DNA from: Poa pratensis
Taxonomy: Eukaryota > Streptophyta > Magnoliopsida > Poales > Poaceae
NCBI GenBank assembly: GCA_947311845.1
Contig: CAMZMU010000107.1
Span: 18,249,166-18,313,165, forward strand
Direction of reading: 5' to 3'
Length of the DNA stretch: 64,000 nt
Of the stretch, positions 57,516 to 64,000 are shown piece after piece. The notes below the pieces were generated by a model that was not told where the DNA came from, made no database searches, and saw only the letters and a program-made list of their open reading frames with translations. A program made the position numbers and the translations under genes. The stretch's first letter is position 1; each line of letters begins with the position of its first letter.

Positions 57516-57904
57516 AAATCTTTCATGCACTCAATTTTATTTGTTGCCTAACTTTTTTATCTGTCTTCTGTATAGAGATGAAGAATGAGCAAGGAGGAGG
57601 CGGAAGCTAGCGGTCGGAAGAGAGGAGGAACGACCGGATACTTCACCATGATCTCTTTGTCATCTTTGTCATTGCGTGCTGCTCACAAACTTAGCGTTTA
57701 AATTATTGTAATATCGAAGACTACTAAACACCGTCTCAACCGTGTGATGTACGGTTTTCTTTTATATGATACATATCCGGTCAAACATTTGTATAACTTT
57801 TTGATTTGTACTTATAATCATGTAACTATATTGTTTCTGCTATCTGTACGTATATTGCTGATATATATACCTGTATATACCGCTGGAATACAATTTTAAA
57901 AAAA

Positions 57905-58205
57905 AACCCGCCAAATATACCGCTGGCGAACCTGTAAACTGACGCTGGCGGTCAAGGTCCTCCCACGCATCTGTACCGCTGGCGAGCGGAGGACGTACCG
58001 TTGGCGGTCGTGCGCACCGCCAGCGCTGCGCGAACTACCTTTGCCGGTCGGGAGCCGTGTTCGCCAGCGGTACAGTTTCGTACCACTGGCGATACGGGGA
58101 CGGCCAGCGGTAGCAACTACCACTGACCATTTTGTACTGGCGAATCCGAATTCGCCAGCGGTAGGCTAAAAAAAGTCGCCAGCGGTTGGGGTTTCGTTAC
58201 CAGTG
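57905..58205. repeat. Right CACTA end with subterminal motif array
   Basis: About a dozen CGCTGGCG / CGCCAGCG variants (TACCGCTGGCGAAC, TTCGCCAGCGGTAC, TACCACTGGCGATA) within 300 bp of the right terminus. Confidence 0.85.
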
Positions 58206-59788
58206 ACACAAGAAATAATTAAAAACTTGAAAATCATGCACGAAATTTCATGAAAGAGAAAGATGTCAGGTTTGTGCCCCTCGACCGTAATCCATTCTAG
58301 AAAAATTAACTCCAATACCGGGCGTCCTCCGACATCGATCCTAAACTTCTGAAATCAGACAAATTTGGTCCAGTCAAAGCGGCAATGACCGATGACATGG
58401 TGGAGCTGATTACACACACGTAAGGGGCAAAGCTTTTGCCTCTCGTTTCAAAAAAAAAAAAAAAACCCCAGAAAATAAAGAATAAACGATGGAATTTTTC
58501 ACTGCTCGGGCGTTCCATCAAAGCAAGCAAAGGGCACATTGTACGAGCAGCTGTGTAAGTGAGATAAGCGGGGCCGTATAAACTAGCCTCCCATGTCAAC
58601 TAGAGTAGGTCTCTGGACTATCCTATCTTTTTTTTTTTTTTTTTTTGCGATAATCTGGACTATCCTATCGACAGGGACATGAATCGATTGGATAAACACA
58701 GCCGACCTGTACATGGAGAAGTGGTGATAACGGTGAAGGGAAGGCTGGGTAGTGGTACTGAGGAAGTGGGGGATCGAGATGCCAGTGTGCAATCCGGGTA
58801 AAACTCGGCGACGGCGACGGGTACCGGCCGCATGTGGCCAAGATTGTGCGGAGTTGGCTGCATGCACTCCCATGAGCCCCGCCGGAGCGTGGCGACGAGC
58901 TCACCATCGTCTTCCCTTCTCGTCCCGGAAGGCTGGACCGCGGGGAATCGGGGATGCATGGGCGCCCTCCCACTTGGGCGGGGCAGGCTTGACGTGGATG
59001 TATCTCCCGATTAAGCCCTCGTGCTGCATTGGATGGAGTTCAGAAGAAAACAATGCTAAACATATTACTTTGTGTTAGAGATTATGCTGTATATATACTC
59101 CTTAGTCACTCACACAGTCACCAGTCATGGAAGAGGGTATGGTCTGTTCGCCATGAGTAAGTGGCATTTTTGCGAGGAGATCAAGCTGCGGTATTAGTTC
59201 AGCCACGGAGTACCATTAAACAGCCAGTAGTCTGTATGTTTCCACGTCGCGCGCGCGAACAATCTACTGATTAGTTGAGTATACGACGCCCTCTGATAAC
59301 AAAACAAATATCTATATTTGTATGAGCCATTCGCTATATATATGGACAAATATGTGATGGAGCCAGGGCGGACCCTTATGGGAGAATGCGACTTGTTCGT
59401 TCTCATTTGCAACGGTGAAGGGACTCGATCTGTTTTTCTGACGAACCTGACAGGCTTCTGTATGTAAGTCTGCTAAAACGCAGAAAAATACAGGGAATTA
59501 GGCTGATGGAGGATTAAACTGCACGCCGCTAGAAACATCAGTATAAATACAGAGCACAACAATTGTCCCAACAGGACAGATCAGGTGTTTTGGCTTGTGT
59601 CCCATGGAATCCGGGTCTTTTCTGAACCCATGCTCAGCTCTCTGTCTCTTGGTAACGTTCCAAAGCCTGTATATTTCCTTGGCTGCTTGGCAGTTGGCAC
59701 CAACACCACGAGCGTTTTGCAAGCTATGCGAAGCTAAAATCACTAAATCCAAGAAAAAGTTTTATCCATGCATAATAATACATGGTCC
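58206..59788. other. Intergenic stretch between the CACTA and Helitron-3
   Basis: No gene recognised. An A-run lies at about 58448-58463. A GC-rich patch at 58750-58990 has overlapping short ORFs without domains. A very short retroposon insertion is listed separately. Confidence 0.5.
58612..58669 (-). mobile_element. Hyper-truncated poly(A) insertion, 26 bp
   Basis: TCTGGACTATCCTATC stands at 58612-58627 and again at 58654-58669. Between them are 19 T and GCGATAA only. A 16-bp target duplication around a poly(T) tract is what an extremely 5'-truncated, minus-strand retroposon leaves. Confidence 0.75.
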
Positions 59789-60390
59789 TCTTTATCTTTA
59801 CTATTAAATGGGAGTTGGTGATGGTGTAACCCATGGCAGAATTTTTCTGCCTCCCGATTCTGCCCCCAGGTTTTCTGCCTTCTCTCGAATATATGGGCCA
59901 GAAAAAGTCACCGGCCCGCTAACCTTTCTCTTTCGCTTGTGAAAGAAAACCCTTCCCCGTATCCCTCTATCCTCTTTGTGCGAGCGTGGCGGCGGCGGCG
60001 CTAGACCAGGGCGCGATGGCTCCCCAGCCCCGAGGTTGCCGGACTCCTCCTCATCGATGTAGCCACTGACGCTCCCCGCGCATCCGACGTGATTCTCGCT
60101 CACGGACTCCGCCTTGAGGTCACCATGGATGAGCCCGTGCCCACCTTGGACACGTTACCCGTCCATCCGCACAACGCCGCCGCCGGCGCCGCGCTCATGT
60201 GCCTGCCTCCGACGAGTTAAACGCCCACGCATCCGCCTTGAGGTCGCCATGGATGTGCCCACGCCCACCTCCGGCGGCTACCCGCCCATCCGTACGACGC
60301 CGCCGTGAGGTCGCCATTGACGCCGCTCTACCCGTCCTCTCCATCTTCGTAAGTCATCCCCTTCCCTGTCGCCGAACCCTACCTGCCACG

Positions 60391-60663
60391 ATGAGTGCGC
60401 TTCGCGCAGCGCACACCCTCGCCTCCCCATCGCTGCTCCTCTCCGCACGCGCGCTCCACGGCATCCCCCGCCGCGGCCGTGGGGAGCGGCCGCTTGGGCA
60501 ATCCCTGCCGCTGGCTCCGGCGTCAAGGTCTCCTTCTCCTGACCTTTGCCATGGTGGCAGCGGCCGAGGTGCAAGCCAAGGAGCGCCTGCCCGCGGATAT
60601 GCTGTCGTAGAACGTCGTGTTGTACCAGTAGCACGCATGCCCCTTCTGCAACAAGGTCAGAGG
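60391..60663 (+). pseudogene. Captured first exon of a prostaglandin-E-synthase-2-like (GST-fold) gene
   Basis: ATG 60391 opens MSALRAAHTLASPSLLLSAR and ALHGIPRRG, organelle-presequence-like. After a frame change the reading is LLLLTFAMVAAAEVQAKERL and PADML, then a stop, NVVLYQ, a second stop, and HACPFCNKVR before a donor-like AGAG|GTGAGT at 60662. The thioredoxin-fold C-P-F-C motif preceded by VVLYQ is the hallmark of the N-terminal GST/glutaredoxin-like domain of plant prostaglandin E synthase 2 homologues. Two stops and a frameshift make it dead. Its position inside a Helitron points to capture. Confidence 0.7.
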
Positions 60664-61929
60664 TGAGTTGATTCCGATCAGGTATTTTCGATTCACGGTG
60701 CAGCTCGTTGGAAATTGTTTCCATGTGATCCTGTTACGCTTCAAGATTCAGTCAGGAGTGGCCTGCCTTAATAATTACAATTATGTCGTGTTAGGTTAAA
60801 TTTGTATTTGGCCTGCAAGAATTTTGCCTCACTGCATCAAATTAGGGTTGGCTGGCGTGATCTTTTCTGTTACGCTTCAAGCATCAAATTTGTATTTTGC
60901 CTCACTGCATCAAATTTGTATTTTGCCTCTCTGCATCCGTTACGCTTCAAGCGTGAAATTTAGTTACCGCTGAATATAATCCTTTCTCCTTGTCCGTTGT
61001 GAAAACGACATTAGAAAAGATCACGCTTAATCTTAGTGCAGGTTTAAGTTGCAACTTATTGTTCTACTATAGGTCCATCACAGCAATCTTCTCCTAGACA
61101 TGGTAGCAAGGGAGTATGTATGAGTGAGAGAGGAAAAGATGAGGCTGAGGGGGTTGAGCTTTTAGCAAGACCATGTGGTATCTACACTTGCTGAACCATG
61201 TGGTATTTTAGCAAGACTTACTGTCCCTGAATCTTACTCCTGAATTTTATCTACACTTGCTGAATTTTAGTGTAGACCATTAGACTACACTGAAACATTA
61301 ATTTACTTTTTCAGTGGCGACAAGCTGAGATGAGCTGAAACTCTCATCGTCAAACTGGAGCTGCCGGCGAGACCGTGCTGGAGCTGCCGTTTGGATGTCT
61401 ACTTGCTAAACTGGAGGTTACAGGTTACATGTCATTTTACTGGATTCAAAAACCTGCAAATATATACTCCAGTACTTGAGGTTATTATAACATGACAAGT
61501 TATAAGCCAGTTGTAAGTTTGAGGAATATTGAGCTTGCTTCCACCCCTTCTTTGAACAGAAAAACCAATGGAAATCAACAACATCACCCCAGGGATCACA
61601 CATGCTCGTGGTTGAACATTCTGGATAATTTATTAGCTTGAACACAATGATCTTGATAAAAGCCATCAGGAGATGCAAATTTTGCTAGAATAGTCAGAAC
61701 TGCACCCACAACCAGAATTGCACATCCACAACAAGAATTGCACATGATTTAGAGTCCCGTCATCTTCAGAGTTTTCAGAGCTTCAAATGCTGTCATTTTC
61801 AAGGTCGTGCAATTGTTTTCAGAGATTCACAAGAGTTCAAATTTGTTCTTCAGATTAGATTAATCCTGACAGGTTAAAATTTTCAAAATTGCATGTGGTT
61901 CTTTGAAAACAGAACTCAATTGTTCCCAG

Positions 61930-62340
61930 GCACGCAAGAGCTACGTCCTCCTCATCCACAGACGGAGCGGCAAAGGGAGCTGCAGACGGCGGCGGAGCGG
62001 TGGATGAGCGCCGGCGAGGAAGGCTCAGATGCCCTAGCTGAGGAGCGCTGCGCGCGGTCGCCGGCGTCAAGAAGGACGGGCCGCGGTACGGCGGCGAAGT
62101 TGAGGAAGAGTGCCAGCGAGGAAGGATCGGATGCCCTCGCTAAGGAGCTTTGCGCGCTTCAAGGACGAGGGGCCCCCTTCGCGAGATTCAGCATGCCGAA
62201 CTGCTGGGCGTCTCTATCGCTGGAGCGGGAGGACGGCGAGAAGACCTGGCGCGGAGGAACTGGCGCGAGGACTGCGGGAAGTCAGCGGGAGGACCTGGGA
62301 GGCTGCAGCCTGCGGGGGAGGACCGATGGAGATCGGAGGT
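61930..62340 (+). other. GC-rich captured segment in Helitron-3
   Basis: Open frames on plus (61893-62342, 62110-62562) show repeated SASEEGSDALAKE-like stretches from a local duplication. No domain is recognised. Confidence 0.4.
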
Positions 62341-62704
62341 AGGACACGATGGGAGGTGCGTGCGCGCGGAGTAGGATTTGTAATGATTTGGAAATTTGAG
62401 GGTGAATTTGTAAAATCGAATTTGAATACAACCACGGCGATGCAAGCAAAGTTGAATCTTAATACTTTGGAATACCATGTGACTTTTTATTCTACACACC
62501 ACAATGAGCACGTGTGTTACATCGTCATGTGCCGGGAGGAAAAAAACTTGGCTCAGCCGTAGCAACGCACGGGCACTCAACTAGTCATGGATAATAATGG
62601 TGTGGAAGGGCAAGCTATATTTTGCAGGATGGCACGACGGTATATTCCTTTGCCAAACTATTAACAGGCCCCTCCCAAAAGCGTCATTCACAATTTCTTG
62701 TTAT

Positions 62705-62986
62705 ACAGGTAGCCACACAATTTCACTTTGACTTATTTGAGGTTGGGCAATGAGAAAATTACTAAGTCATTCAAAATAAGCCATCGGAAATGACATTTTT
62801 GTAATCTCAAACCCTTTGAGATTGTCAAAAGCCAACACAAATGGCGTATATTCTGTGTTTGTAGAGAATCTTAGAAGTTCTGAAATTGCAACAAACGTCA
62901 TTTCAAATGTGTTATTTGAAATGACTTAGCAATTTTCACATTTCGCGGCCTCAAAATTAGCCGAAGTGAACAAGGTGGCTACCTGT
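62705..62986. mobile_element. Foldback MITE of about 280 bp upstream of the BBX gene
   Basis: ACAGGTAGCCAC at 62705 and its complement ending at 62986 bound arms of about 90 bases. The inner pair AAAATTACTAAGTCATT / AAATGACTTAGCAATTTT shows the arms continue inward. CAGG...CCTG ends recall hAT-type MITEs. No clear target duplication is visible, so the family is uncertain. Confidence 0.7.
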
Positions 62987-63639
62987 TCAAAACGTCTTTC
63001 AGTTTTACATTTTTGTGAGGGTCATATTTGGTTGAAAGTATGACAAAAGGGTCATTTAAAATAACTTATACGGTTGGCTTTGACCTTTGCAGAGGAAATA
63101 ACCAGAGTTTTGTCATTTGAAACCGCTGCCGTCACCGCTGATGTCTGCACGGAATCTAAATAATACTGACTGGTTACATATATACATGAGTTTACTGGTT
63201 CGATTTCTTCATTTCTACTTGAACGTGATGGCTGTTGGCTGATGTGGATACATTCAGGATATGGCTTTTCATCCGACGTGTCGATATATCCAGCGATGTG
63301 GGCCCGTCCAAAATCTGGCCTCAGCCAATCAGAGATCATGGAATCGGATGAGGTATTAGCAGTAAGCCAATCACATTCCGGATAAGGCCAGCAGGTGGGT
63401 CCCCGCTCCAGAAGCCTAAAGCGCAAAGCACACACGGTCACACCGGAGAAAAGAGCAGCGCTGGGCCACGTCGCCCGAATAGGCAATAGCCTTCAAAGTC
63501 CAGTGATACTACCGGCCTTTTTGTCATTTTATCTCAACAATCTTCTCGTAGAGCATCACCGTGCTGATACGATACTAGAAACAAACGAGCTTGTTTTTTG
63601 GCAGGGATTTTGTAAGATCGTTGCCGCAGTGCTGCAGAT
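62987..63639 (+). promoter_or_regulatory. Upstream region and 5' leader of the BBX gene
   Basis: No coding sequence. Two CCAAT boxes in the same context (AGCCAATCA at 63323-63331 and 63365-63373) stand about 300 bases before the ATG. I cannot place a TATA box with confidence. Confidence 0.45.
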
Positions 63640-64000
63640 ATGGGTAGTTCGGATCAGAGGGCGGCCGGCGGGGCCGTGGGCGGCAAGTCGGCGCGCGCGT
63701 GTGACGGGTGCCTGCGGCGGAGGGCACGGTGGTACTGCGCGGCGGACGACGCATTCCTGTGCCAGAGCTGCGACACGTCGGTGCACTCGGCGAACCCGCT
63801 CGCCAGGCGGCACGAGCGCCTCCGCCTGCGCCCGACGTCAACGTCTCCGCTCGAAACGAAGACACCGGAGGTAACGAAGACGACGACGTCGATGAAGCGC
63901 CTGCGCGTCGCGCCGGCGTGGCTGAAGCGGAAGGCTCGCACTCGGCGGCCGCCGGTGAAGAGCAAGAGCGTCAGGCAGCTGCTCTCGAGGCGGCTCGTAG
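63640..64000 (+). CDS. B-box zinc-finger CONSTANS-like protein (COL6/COL16-type), 5' part
   Basis: ATG 63640 opens [20 protein letters not shown], and the frame stays open to the window edge (120 codons). Residues 21-58 form a perfect B-box: C21, C24, C33, D36, C41, C44, D45, H49, H58 with the standard spacing. The surrounding [20 protein letters not shown] and RRHERLRL are typical of the one-B-box, CCT-containing group (Arabidopsis COL6/COL16 type). This group acts as nuclear transcription regulators in light, flowering and pigment control. The ATG is chosen because the B-box starts 20 residues later, as in relatives. The basic [20 protein letters not shown] stretch that follows also fits the family. 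The CCT domain and intron should lie beyond the window. No damage is seen. Confidence 0.93.
   Translation, partial: MGSSDQRAAGGAVGGKSARACDGCLRRRARWYCAADDAFLCQSCDTSVHSANPLARRHERLRLRPTSTSPLETKTPEVTKTTTSMKRLRVAPAWLKRKARTRRPPVKSKSVRQLLSRRLV

Larger units (their letters stand above)
55800..57890 (+). ncRNA. Hairpin-rich, apparently spliced transcription unit of the CACTA
   Basis: A GC-rich leader (55800-56100) ends ACCGCAG|GTACGG, a possible donor at 56100/56101. TTGTTTGCAG at 56441-56450 could be the acceptor. Then come a long near-perfect hairpin (56505-56610) and four tandem modules, each opening with ATGCCGATGATTAAA (56720, 56907, 57100, 57292) and carrying a 60-90-base hairpin. No long ORF spans it. 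The downstream part has a 22-23-base repeat (57458-57515) and an AT-rich tail. Structure resembles a clustered miRNA or hairpin-siRNA primary transcript, but transcription is inferred only. Confidence 0.5.
25967..58205 (+). mobile_element. CACTA transposon (outermost element; net about 5.7 kb)
   Basis: The left end is CACTAGTAGGAAAACCCC at 25967. The right end, read on minus, is CACTGGTAACGAAACCCC at 58205. ACA flanks both (25964-25966, 58206-58208), the 3-bp duplication of the CACTA superfamily. Both subterminal regions carry many copies of a TACCGCTGGCGA-type motif in both orientations. Two solo LTRs and Gypsy-1 with its nested guests account for about 26.5 kb. The remaining ~5.7 kb hold an AP2-like gene, a tandem array, a minus-strand ORF and a hairpin-rich plus-strand unit. 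I see no transposase (TnpD-type) or TnpA-type protein, so it would be non-autonomous. Confidence 0.92.
59795..62584 (+). mobile_element. Helitron-3, plus strand
   Basis: The 5' end TCTTTACTATTAAATGGGAG follows A at 59794 (a start at 59789 is also possible). The 3' end AGCAACGCACGGGCACTCAA plus CTAG finishes at 62584 before T. Both ends match Helitron-1. It is non-autonomous and carries GC-rich captured segments: repeated CCTTGAGGTCGCCATGGATG boxes (60112-60330), the exon described separately, and a region at 61930-62340 with a duplicated GAGGAAGG-TC-GATGCCCT box. Confidence 0.85.

Noticed and set aside
63395..63874. 159-codon plus-strand ORF overlapping the BBX gene
   Set aside because: It is in a different frame from the B-box, lacks a domain and begins in the leader region.
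1..64000. tRNA and rRNA genes
   Set aside because: I saw no cloverleaf with A and B boxes and no rRNA core sequence. The only tRNA-like match is a primer-binding site complementary to tRNA.

Overview
The window looks like nuclear DNA of a grass, most likely a Triticeae or related large-genome cereal. I base this on Stowaway-type MITEs, CTAG-ended grass Helitrons, a CACTA transposon carrying an AP2-like gene, and Gypsy retrotransposons with antisense ORFs, all nested in each other. Species assignment is inference. The only host gene that looks intact is at the right edge: the first exon of a one-B-box CONSTANS-like (BBX) zinc-finger protein (63640 to the window end, plus strand). Almost everything else is mobile DNA or relics of it.

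Left part (1-25966). A GC-rich poly(A) retroposon (786-1554) is followed by a 4-kb DNA transposon with ~420-bp inverted repeats (1619-5637). That transposon encloses a Gypsy fragment with an intron-containing antisense ORF. A third, inverted retroposon copy follows. A host segment (block A, 6640-10030) is repeated as block B (pieces between 14690 and 24480). A is split by a minus-strand retroposon and a 5'-truncated LINE. B is split by a 2.4-kb insertion and by a minus-strand Helitron (17404-23583) that itself received an opposite-strand Helitron (20803-23565). Between the blocks lie a Stowaway MITE, a LINE relic and a non-autonomous LTR retrotransposon (11016-13831) with a 515-codon ORF of unknown nature.

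Central part (25967-58205). This is one CACTA transposon with a 3-bp target duplication ACA, 18-bp-scale CACTA ends and arrays of a CGCTGGCG-type subterminal motif. It is expanded from about 5.7 kb to 32 kb by nested LTR elements. Every nested insertion can be peeled off at its target duplication: two solo LTRs of one family (26586-28191, 30405-31947), and Gypsy-1 (32236-55569), which contains Gypsy-2 (33406-49588), which contains a 3.9-kb solo LTR (35888-39787) and Gypsy-3 (41648-46895). LTR divergence falls in the same order as nesting. With insertions removed, the CACTA carries an AP2/ERF-domain gene, a ~0.97-kb tandem array, a minus-strand ORF, a promoter-like spacer with an inverted pair of the subterminal motif, and a plus-strand non-coding unit holding alternating A-B-A-B hairpins. 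I found no transposase.

Right part (58206-64000). A 26-bp hyper-truncated poly(A) insertion with 16-bp target duplications is followed by a third Helitron (about 59795-62584) carrying a broken exon of a prostaglandin-E-synthase-2-like gene. Next come a foldback MITE and the BBX gene.

The most interesting candidate system is the CACTA cargo: a DNA-binding protein gene, a shared motif at both ends and at an internal divergent promoter, and a tandem array of miRNA-precursor-like hairpins.
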